A DNA stretch of 64,000 nt from Trissonchulus latispiculum (taxonomy: Eukaryota > Nematoda > Enoplea > Enoplida > Ironidae), in the NCBI GenBank assembly GCA_030248195.1, contig JASAND010021422.1, forward strand, positions 62,001-126,000, in the 5' to 3' direction. Positions 48,901 through 57,600 of the stretch are shown piece after piece. How positions within the stretch are numbered: position 1 is the stretch's first letter; each line of letters begins with the position of its first letter. Both the position numbers and the translations under genes were made by a program. The notes under the pieces are model-generated. The model worked only from the letters and a program-made list of their open reading frames with translations. It was not told the origin of the DNA and made no database searches.

Positions 48901-50755
48901 GCAGCTGCCGGCCAGTCCGTTTATGCCTACGTTTTCACACATGTGCCTCCGCAGATGTCCATGGTCACAAATTCTCCGCATACCTTCTTCGGCATGCCGG
49001 CACCTGAACGGCGGCAAAGTGTCGGCGTAAAGAGTGAGCTTTATTAGTTTTATTATATATTTTTACTAGTATTTATTATTCATGGTGTAATCAAGGTTCT
49101 GTAAACTACACAGTCGCTGCTGAAAATTGGCCACAGCCATTTAGCCACAGCTATATAAATGGTATGTAGAAGGACTTATCGTAAAACTGATGATGTTGCG
49201 TAGAATATACATAATTGTTTTTTTTTAGTTCGCCTCACTCCAGTTAGCTCACGCCGGTTAGGAGTGGTGTCAGTACTGCACAAATTTGATTTTTGACTGG
49301 GGAGGGGGAACTGACACCGACTAATTGCCTTCGCAATTAACCGAGGCGTTTGACAAGGCCGGCGATGTGCCTATTGCTGCTTATGCAATAAGCCCACCGC
49401 GGCAGCTCCACCCTAAGGCGGCCACCCCTTGGAATCTCGGTGAATTGCCAGCGGGGGGATAGCAGAAATTGGATGCTAGAACTTATTTTTTTTTCCAAGT
49501 TCTAGACTTGACATGATCCTCCACTTTATAGCGCAGCAGTACGAAACCACTGCGCTAACGGAGGTTCACATAATTGTTACTAATGCGAAGTCAACACATA
49601 GATACAACGTGTTTAGCGGCAATAAAACCGCTGAAATATCAGTATAAACCAACATGAGTTTCCTGTGACAACCTTTAATGCTCTCCTAAACTAACTGTTA
49701 CTGAGTACTGACTGACTGGGTACTCGTTTGTGGGGGGGGGGGGTCACTAGCTACCCTTGTGTGTGTCGGAGATTGAGCCATATAGTCATGCACCTGCAGC
49801 TGATAACAGAGAACCTGCCAGTTGTCACACTCTTACGCTTGGTGACAGTGAATATTCCAATTGCTCTTTTTAGAAGCCTTCCATGGCCTTGATCATGCCT
49901 ACATTTTCACGGAAGGAAGGGCCTATTTGTTCGAATTCACCTACTCTGAAGAGGATGAGAAAGTGTCCGACATGCTGACATCATATATAACAAACTTTGC
50001 CAAAACCGGGTATGCTCTAATTTTTGGTTCAGTCCCGTTTTGTTAATACAGTTCAGAGTTTGAGGTTAAGTTGAAAATTTAATGTTGTCAAAATGTTGTT
50101 AGTATCATGAAAAGTTTGCGCTTGCCCATTGCAGTGCTATGCCTTTTTGGCGATACTTGTTCGCGATAAGTCTTCACTAGCAAGCAATTAAACTTTAAAG
50201 CAATTTAACTCACTATCAACAACAGCTGAAATTTCATTTTGTCTAACTATAACCCGATTCTAACTTCCCGAAATTCCCAAAACTAACTAATGATTAAAGC
50301 GAAAACTTATTAAAACGTAAAACTTCAAAACTTTAAAACTTTCAACTACCAATTCGTTTTTCAGCGATCCGAACTCACGACACCTCCCCGACTGGCATCC
50401 CTACCAGAACGATACTCCGACCTACCTAGAGATCAGCACCCAACCCACCCCCGTCCAAGCGGAATTACGTCCCGCCGTTTCCCGTTTCTGGAACTCTCAC
50501 GTTCCCTTCCTCACCAAATATGCAGCCTTGGACGGGAAGAGTTCAGCAGCGCCGCACAGCGGAAACCGACCGCTGACAGATGATGAGTATATGCAGCTGG
50601 TGGCCTACCGGCAGTCTTGGTGGGCCCTTTGGCTTCTGGTTGCATTTATTGTACTGTTACTGTGGATTGTAATCACTATTCTAATTGTATGGAAGTGTAA
50701 GAAGATGAAAAAAGCCAAAAAACCGAAGCGATATGGTTTCGTGTCCTCGTTGTAA
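39988..50755 (+). CDS. Type-B carboxylesterase, membrane-anchored (CE-A)
   Basis: Eleven exons join in phase to 700 codons: 39988-40203, 41892-42050, 43228-43396, 44070-44246, 45797-45980, 46659-46800, 47224-47350, 47709-47923, 48847-49033, 49874-50009, 50365-50755. All introns are GT-AG. The protein has a signal peptide ([17 protein letters not shown]) and then the carboxylesterase/cholinesterase alpha/beta-hydrolase fold: [16 protein letters not shown], the first disulfide pair in GPAC...EDCLYLD, oxyanion strand [15 protein letters not shown], nucleophile elbow GESAGG (exon 4), acid-loop TGIADSEW (exon 7) and catalytic-His segment FHGLDH (exon 10). So a complete Ser/Glu/His triad is visible. 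Exon 11 adds a ~25-residue hydrophobic segment ([20 protein letters not shown]) and a Lys/Arg-rich tail, predicting a type I surface or secretory-pathway protein. The oxyanion motif is HGGS instead of the usual HGGG/HGGA. A neuroligin-like non-catalytic role is less likely given the triad. Physiological substrate unknown. Confidence 0.93.
40690..40958 (-). repeat. tRNA-derived SINE in CE-A intron 1
   Basis: The minus-strand head, 40958 down to 40887, folds as a cloverleaf: acceptor GCCTGGA/CTCAGGT (6 of 7 pairs with two G-U), D-stem GCTC/GAGC, anticodon stem TTGGC/GCCAA with loop CTAGATC, and T-arm GTGGG-TTCGATT-CCCAC. The formal anticodon AGA would be Ser, but the long variable arm of tRNA-Ser is absent. 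A SINE body runs on to about 40690 (TCGGAGGTGCTGTAATGACA). It is therefore called a SINE rather than a tRNA gene. Confidence 0.75.
42174..42905. mobile_element. Foldback element with TSD, CE-A intron 2
   Basis: Inverted repeats of about 270-295 bp (42174-42445 and 42608-42905) begin GGGATCTTTTCAGGATAACC and are flanked by a 6-bp direct repeat TAAAAT (42168-42173 and 42906-42911), so the edges are well defined. The ~160-bp loop contains GGTACCCGCGGGTACCC-like tandem palindromes. No coding region. Related arms are at 28130, 24440 and 47425. Confidence 0.95.
43691..43861. mobile_element. 171-bp MITE, CE-A intron 3
   Basis: Terminal inverted repeats AGCCCGGTTTATACGTGTCC (left) and GGACAAGTATAAACCGGGCT (right), with inner arms built on CGTTTGGGCGTTTG-like repeats. 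Confidence 0.9.
43924..43993 (-). repeat. tRNA-like SINE head, CE-A intron 3
   Basis: The minus strand starts GCTCTGC and ends GCAGGGC, a full 7-bp acceptor stem with one G-U pair. Inside are GGTGTAGTGGTTAGCATG (A-box region) and GTGGTTCGATTCCCAGC (B-box). The T-stem is weak, so it is more likely a SINE head than a working tRNA. Confidence 0.65.
44363..45472. mobile_element. 1.1-kb foldback, CE-A intron 4
   Basis: CTGACCAAAAATCTTGGAAC, GTGAGCGCCTGTCCTGAGTT and GAAGTTAGTCTA at the left are inverted at the right (AACTGAGGACAGGCGCTCAC and onward). The inner arms pair as well (TTGACTTCCGGACCAACC, TATGACCATAGATCACGCAA). The right arm carries a ~150-bp insertion at about 45110-45390. No ORF of note. 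Confidence 0.88.
46000..46180 (+). repeat. tRNA-like SINE pieces, CE-A intron 5
   Basis: GGCGCAATCGGTTGATTATT ... TTGCAGGTTCGATCCTCACC is a tRNA-like stretch directly after the exon 5 donor. At 46153, AAAGGTTGAAATCAGCGTAATAA is the head of the SINE family seen at 27975 and 55805, without its tRNA part. Confidence 0.55.
46872..47015. mobile_element. Half of a CACTAGAG foldback, CE-A intron 6
   Basis: CCCCCACCAAACGGG, CAGAGCACCGTTATGCAAT and CGCTCTAGTGGCTTAC match the right arm of the elements at 33.3 and 34.6 kb. The left arm is missing. Confidence 0.8.
47425..47520. repeat. Foldback arm fragment, CE-A intron 7
   Basis: GATATTTGAACTCAGCGTGGTCGAAAA followed by TGGATTGGTCAA matches the right arm of the 42174-42905 element. 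A solo arm. Confidence 0.65.
48325..48535 (+). repeat. SINE body and tRNA-like sequence, CE-A intron 8
   Basis: 48325-48378 repeats the flank of the 39-kb SINE (CATCAGCTGAACTTCCATAT..ACTTATCAA). Downstream, 48460-48533 is tRNA-like on the plus strand (GGATGGTGCAGTGGTTACCACGTCTGACTG ... TTGGTTTGACCCCCAGCTAG). Confidence 0.6.
48544..48696 (-). repeat. TIR-bounded tRNA-like SINE, CE-A intron 8
   Basis: Reverse-oriented copy of the 27975/55805 family: TGTGAAAGGTTGAAATCAG at one end, CTGATTTCAACCTTT at the other, and the tRNA-like part (minus strand GGGGGATGTGGCCTAGTGG onward) between. Confidence 0.85.
49235..49580. repeat. Dispersed repeat, CE-A intron 9
   Basis: The sequence is less AT-rich than the intron around it, with short inverted motifs (GTTAGGAGTGGTGTCAGT/GAACTGACACCGACTAA) and a tRNA-like 3' end on the minus strand (TTAGCGCAGTGGTTTCGTAC). 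The family is not identified. Confidence 0.4.
49715..49850. mobile_element. Degraded MITE, CE-A intron 9
   Basis: TGGGTACTCGTTTGTGGGGG, AGCTGATAACAGAGAACCTGCCAGTTGTCACACTCTTA resembles the right half of the elements at 4209 and 57554. Confidence 0.5.
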
Positions 50756-51656
50756 AGTGTTGTGATGTTTAATGTTACAGTATTGTGTTAATAAATCATT
50801 GTTGTGTTTAAGCAAATCCATACCTAAGATCGTAGCAATACTAACATGGGAATTAAGAAGTTGTATACGTAGAAGCAGTTATGGATCAATTGAAGTTTAA
50901 CCACTCCCTCCCCCGCCGAACATTGGTCAACTTCAGTGACCTATTGCGTGAGTTCAACCAAACCTTAGAGCATTGGCATGCCCTATTTAATGATCTAAAG
51001 CTGCTATAAAAAGTTAAACTTAAAAGACTGCCAAAAATGGCAAAAAGCTATGACTTTGACAGTCTTTTAAGCTTAATTGTTTTACACCAACAAACAACAG
51101 CATAGGTACTGCCTTTACACCATTAAATAGAGCACATCTCAAGCATTCCAACGATGTATAAAAGAAAAAATAAGAATGAGAATGAAAGTATAAATCATGC
51201 TCTAAGTTTTGGTTGATCTCTTGCAATAAATCAATGAAGTTGACCAAATTTTATGGGGAAAGTTCAATTGATCCGCTTATTATAGCTGCAAAAACAAATT
51301 TAAAATATTAAAAAACTAAATCAACTGGATCTGTGAATTCTATGTACCACAGGACTTGTTGTTGTCTGTCAGCATCATGTTAGGTTTATGGTAGCTGTTG
51401 TAATTTGAAAAACTTATTTTAAGTTTTAATCGACCAATCAAACCTATGTAAACTGATAGCTCTCGCATTGCCGCTTTAACGTTTTGTGGAAATTCAAACT
51501 TTTAAATAAAATTCGTTTCTACATATTCTTTTGTTGCCTTATCAGTTTTCTTGAACTTCAACAGTGAAAGATTACACAACAACCCAATTCAAAATTTTCA
51601 CGTTAAAATTTCCCATTTACAGTCGCTTACCCCATTCCTTCTACCTATCACCAATC
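50756..51656. other. CE-A 3' UTR and CE-A/CE-B intergenic
   Basis: It carries the CE-A poly(A) signal. It also holds an imperfect inverted repeat at about 51018-51070 (TTAAAAGACTG/CAGTCTTTTAA) and acceptor-like sites before CE-B (TTTACAG near 51622). No other gene fits. Confidence 0.5.
50790..50795 (+). terminator. CE-A polyadenylation signal
   Basis: AATAAA lies 35 nt after the CE-A stop codon. Confidence 0.7.
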
Positions 51657-54600
51657 ATGCTTTGCGCTTTGGTATTCTACTTTTTCACAGTTTGTTCCGC
51701 AATTGAGCCAAGCGTTAATCCTAAGTACTTAGGAACAAATCGCATACCGATCCAAGCCGGCACAGTAATTGGGAATCAGTATCTGATTGGGGAACGCCGA
51801 ATAGCCGTCTACAAAGGAATACCGTACGCGGAGCCTCCGGTTGGCGAGCTTAGATTTGAGGTAAACAAATCTGGGAAATGCAATGAATTTAGAAACTGGA
51901 AACTGAGAATTAATTTTGCAGAAAGCAGAAATTTAATCAAAATTTTAAATTCCCGGATCCGCAACCTTCTCAGTCTTCTCGATGGGAATCCGTGGACTCG
52001 AAGCAACTTGTTGCAAAAATTCTGGTAAAGCACAATTCGCACCAGTACAATTTTACTTTTATAAGTACTGCTTTACAAAGTGCGCAAAGTTCTCGTAAAT
52101 TTTCGAGCGTAGCTGATCCCGTACAAAATACACACAAATCCTGGCTTTTCATTGAGATAGTTCTAGTTTATCTGGCTGGTAATTACCAGAGTATATATGT
52201 ACCTCTTAATTGCGGTAGCCCATAAGTACCGGTTTAAAACCAAATGTTGGTATATTTTTTGGTTCAAGGTTGCAGCTCCAGCTCAAATCTCACTAAAACG
52301 TTGCATATATAGTATTGGTCCAGACAGAGTTGATATATGAGCAGACATACGTAAAACTGGATTTTCCGAGAACCCGATTTTCCCGGGTTTTTACCCAAAT
52401 AGACTGGGAAAAACTGAATTCTGTTGAGGTGAGCGTTCTCTCATAAGGGGGGAAGCTTCAGGTATGGGAGTGTTTAATCACCCACCAAGCCACACGTATG
52501 GCTGTGAACTTCATACCTGTGGGTTACACTAGACATTTCCTGGAGATAGGGCCGAGGGTTCACTCACCGGAGTTCGGAAACTTTCTACAAATTGATTTTT
52601 CCATTTTCTGGACAAAAGCCGGAAAAAGCTATTTTTGGGGTGGTGGCTCCAAGTCAGGTTGAGGGTAAACCGTTAACACTCTATGTGCTGTGGACATTCA
52701 TTAGCACGGGGCACGATTCTAGGGCTGGAGTCTGCCACTGAAAAATTTCAAAGCTTTGAGGGAGTCTGCCTCAAATAGCAAAAATTGCGAAATTATAACG
52801 TTTTTGGCGCCAAAAACTAGTAAAAACTGAAAATGTTTAGCGATATCTATGAACTTTTTGAAAAAATTCCCAAAACCACTGTGAGGCCCCACGTTATCAT
52901 CCTATGGTTGTGGATGGCTGAAACCGAAATTGAAATTATAATGAAACCACCAATTTTAATTATCGTGAAGCTGAAAATAAAATGGTGTACTGAAACTTTG
53001 GTTAATATATATATATTTAAACTAGAATTTGGACGACGTTTCCAGCCATAGATGTCTACTCATCCCACGACAAAATTATGCTGTACACAAAAACCTTAAC
53101 CGTTCCATCAGGAGTTTGAAAAAATTGTTTTTTGCTGCAAACTGTGATTTCGGCAAAACTATTATAATCCTGAAATTTTTAGAGACCAAAACCAAAGACA
53201 CCGTCGAAAACGCCATCGTTTGTATACAACAGAATGGTGTCTGGACCGGCATGCCTACAGTTTATGACATTCTACAGTTCAAACTCTACAACGCTCGAAG
53301 TGCAGGACACAAGCGAAGACTGTCTGTACTTGGATATATATGCTCCCGATTCAGCGGTAACGTTAGGAACCGTGTCAAAAATATGGCTAAAATTTGTCGT
53401 GTACACGATTTAGTTACACGATTTAACTCGTGCAGAGATCGGGTAAGCGGTCTGTTTTGAAGTGATTAGTTTTGAAGTTTTTGTACGCAATTCTATTACC
53501 AAAGTAAGCTAGTGTTGTAACAAAATGAAGAAAAAACCTTTAACTTTTTAGGCGTACATATGGGGTTGATAAAGCTGTTACTACCGGAATGCAAAAAGAT
53601 GGGAACAAAAACTGTTATAAACACAAACATGTAAATTTCGTGTAAACTCAAAAGAAAACGTTTGAAATTAACTGTAAATTTCAACGTGTACACGATTTTA
53701 TTTTTGGCACGGTTCCTTAACATTCACTGTGATGATAATGATAATGCTAGTTATTTTGGCACCATAGCAATTATGCAAAATAAGTAATTAAAGTCGGCGA
53801 TGATTGTTTCTCAGTTATACTGGACATTCACTTAATAGGTTTTTGATTTCCATTTTGCTTAGCCAAAAATTCTTATTTATATTATGTAGGAGTGCCTTAT
53901 TCCTGTCCAGTTGGTTTTCAGCTGGTCAGTTCCACACTTTAACAAGGGGGTTCTGGAGGGTACGGTACCCCTCAAAAATTGAAGGTACGATACGACAGCT
54001 ACAAAAATCAGGGCCAGGCAACAGGAAAGGCAGAAAAGGCAGATAAAATTGAAAATTAATGCTAATTTTAACCAAAAATAGCGAAGCTTTTTAAAAATTT
54101 CAAAAAATCGCGATAAACTGCTTAGTTTTAATTTGCCTAATATCGGCAAAAATTGCCTTTTTTAGAAACATTTCTGCTTCGGCCCTCACCTCAAATTTGA
54201 GATAAGGTAAAAGGGCAGGTAAACTGTGTGCTAAAATAGCTACAGGAATATCAAGAATATCCTTGTTTGTTACTGTATGGTTACCACGGTAGTTAACCTA
54301 CCGAAAACTATTGTCCGGTCTTGAGCTAGTTGAGCAACATTTCTTCATTAGAAAACACTTGCAAAATTTCACTATTTAAGAAAGTCAATCCTAAAGGATA
54401 CCCTGTTGTTGTCTGGATTCACGGAGGCTCTTATCAGGGTGGTAGTGGAAATACTGATATGGATCTAGAAGCGATTGCTGTCAACTTCCTGTTGAAAGAC
54501 ACCATACTGGTTACCATCAACTATAGATTAGGAATCTTAGGTTAGTATTTGAGGTCGATAGGATTTACAAATCAGAAGCTTTTGAAGTTTTGAAGTCTGC

Positions 54601-57600
54601 ATTCATAGTTTCATTTTTAAAAACTGTAATGCTGGCTTCTATAAGGGTCAAGTGCACATGCTGCAACTATATCACGAGGCATATTCTGTTGGACAACACT
54701 ACCTTTCAGCATTTTAAAAAGGTTCCTGTAAAATGCACCTCTGATAGAGGTGATCAATTGTTTACCTGTTATTTGTTTGTTAATATGTTATTAGTCCTTT
54801 TGTTTGTAATTCATTTATTCGCTGTTCATTTGTTCATATTTCATTTGTTTAATTTGAATATGTCCAATAAACGGTAGGATGTTATTTTTGCCAAAACAAA
54901 CAATAAAGCCTTCGTAGCCGAGTTCGCCACAAGTGGAGGATCATGTCAAGTCTAGTGATGAACAAATATTCAAGACTAGAGATGAACAAAACATATCTCT
55001 AGCATCTTTATTTCTGACTGTTACCCCAACGCAATTTACCGAGAATGTCAAGAGGTGGCCGCCGATCAGGCGGAGCTACCACAGCATCCCCATTACGTTG
55101 GCCATGATGGACGTACTGATTCCACAGAAAACATAAACTTTTTGTCGTATTTCTGAGCTGGAATTTCTGTTTTTGTTCCAAGGATTTATTCAGAGTCCAA
55201 AGGAGCACACAAATCTGGGTCTTTGGGATCAACTTGAAGCCTTAAAATGGATCAGTCAATTTATACCATACTTTGGAGGTGATCCCAAGTCCGTTACTAT
55301 TATGGGAGAAAGTGCCGGAGGATTTTCAGTTTCGCTGCTAGCGATTTCTCCTTTGACGAGAGGTGCGATTAGTTAATCGTTTCGAATGCGAGTTGACGAT
55401 TTTGTTTACCTGCGCGCAGCATTAAGGTAAAGTGGTTGATCTTAAAAAATTGGGAATTACTCGTCATTTTCACATTATCTCTGAGTTTGACAAGATCTTA
55501 AGTCAGAGTAACTGGAAAACTTCTGGAAGTTGTGTGCAGTCTGTAAAGTTTGTATTCGCTATCACTATTGATTGTTCTTATCGATTGATTTTATTTTAGG
55601 ACTGGTACATCGTGCCATCATTATGAGTGGGTCCGCTTTTTCAGACATTGCTGTTGATCATAATGATATGCACAAATGGAGTCCGGAACGCGTTTTCGCA
55701 ATTATTAGTAACCCGACACTTTGCGCTGACAACTCGCCGTTTTGCAGGTATGGCCGGTTTTTCGCTTTATAAGAAGTATAATGTTAAATATCAGCAACCC
55801 AACAAGGTTGAAATCAGTGTAATAATCTAGTCTCGCTGTCCGGGGATGTGGCTCAGTGGTAAAGCGATCTACTCAAGATCCAAAGCTCGGCGGTTCGATC
55901 CCCGCCCTGGACACTTTTCTTCACATCTTTCAATCTTGATATCAACCTTTCACAATAACGTTAATCGAAAACATATAACGTTAAGATAATATTTTATACT
56001 GTCATGACTATGATTCAGCCTCCATCTTAACATTTTCCTTTCATATACAGTTACATTAGTTACAGCTAAATTGATAATAATGAACACCTGCATTATCATC
56101 CCACCTCAAATTCTTTAGGCAAACTTACATTCTTTGTTTCGTATAAGCTGTCAAGTGCAATTTGCAAGCAGCTTGAATGCAACCACGGTATCCCTAAAAG
56201 TCTGCGGGATTTTTATCCTAATACGAACGCCATACCACTGAAGCTATCTTTTAGGTATATAGAGTATTTTTAATTGTTTTACTGTTTAACAACCGACAGG
56301 TTCAAAAGCTTTATAAATTCACACGTTAACATACAATATCCCTACACCAGGAATATCCCTATGTTAAATATCAGCAACTTCGAAAGGTTGAAATCAGAGT
56401 AATAACCTATTCTCAACGTCCGAGGGTGTGGCGCAGCGGTAGAGCGTTTTACTTCTTAATCCAAAACTCGGCGGTTCGATCCCCTCCCTGGACACTTTTC
56501 TTCACATCTTTAAGATCTTGATTTAAACCTTTCACATTTGGCGACCGTGCCGTGTCCTTACCGCTCTGAGCAGATGTAGTCGTTTAAGATGCCTGGGAAT
56601 GGTGGAATTGCAGATCCTTGAGATAGAGTTGGTTTGGTTATGGTGGTCCTCGTGGCGCTAAGGGTTATAGTTTATATGGTAGATATGGTTCTTGTGTTTG
56701 ATGTAAAGGCTCCCGGCTTTGAAGAAGAAAGAAGGTATAATATGGCCTCAGATTAGGAGGCAGCCGGGGAGCCGCCCTTAGACCACATGGTACTTGGATT
56801 TGTGGACGCGACCTGCAATTCCTGGAAACTCGAGGCCGAATTTCAAATCAGCAAGGGGAGTATGTTAAATATCAGCAACTTCGAAAGGTTGAAATCAGAG
56901 TAATAACCTATTCTCAACGTCCGGGGGTGTGGCGCAGCGGTAGAGCGTTCTACTTCTTAATCCAAAACTCGTTCGATCCCCGCCCTGGACACTTTTCTTC
57001 ACATCTTTCAGATCCTGATTTCAACCTTTCACACCTATATCAATGCTTTTTGTTACTTAGCCGTATCTCAAACATGCATGGTTTGGCTTTTTAAGATTAC
57101 AGCAGTTTTCATGCAATGATACTACAACCAAAGGCTTACTCCATTGCTTAAAGCACAGTCCTGACCTAGTCTCTCATTCTTCACTGGAAGTTCTTCGTTC
57201 CGCTGTTAGCAAGTCTACGGTAACAATTACTATACTACTATTAACCAAGACACAATATCCGAAGTTAGTTTAAAGCCAATACAAAAATTGACAAAAATGA
57301 TTGGCTAAACACACATCGGCACAAAACTGTTTTCAAAAATCATGCCGATACAGCCGTTTTCACGGAAAGTCGGGAAGCTAGTGCACAATAGCAAACATTT
57401 ATTGTGAAATTTCCGAATTTAGTTTCCTTTATCAACGTTTCATGAACGATTGATTAATACAATACAAGGATTCAGCAATTCTATTTACCACCAACGTTGC
57501 GTCGTTGCTGTGGTCAGTAAACACGGTTATGTACGTCAATGAGTATGTCAGTATTACCAAGAGTACATAATACATAAGAGTATGACAGCAGTCATATTCT

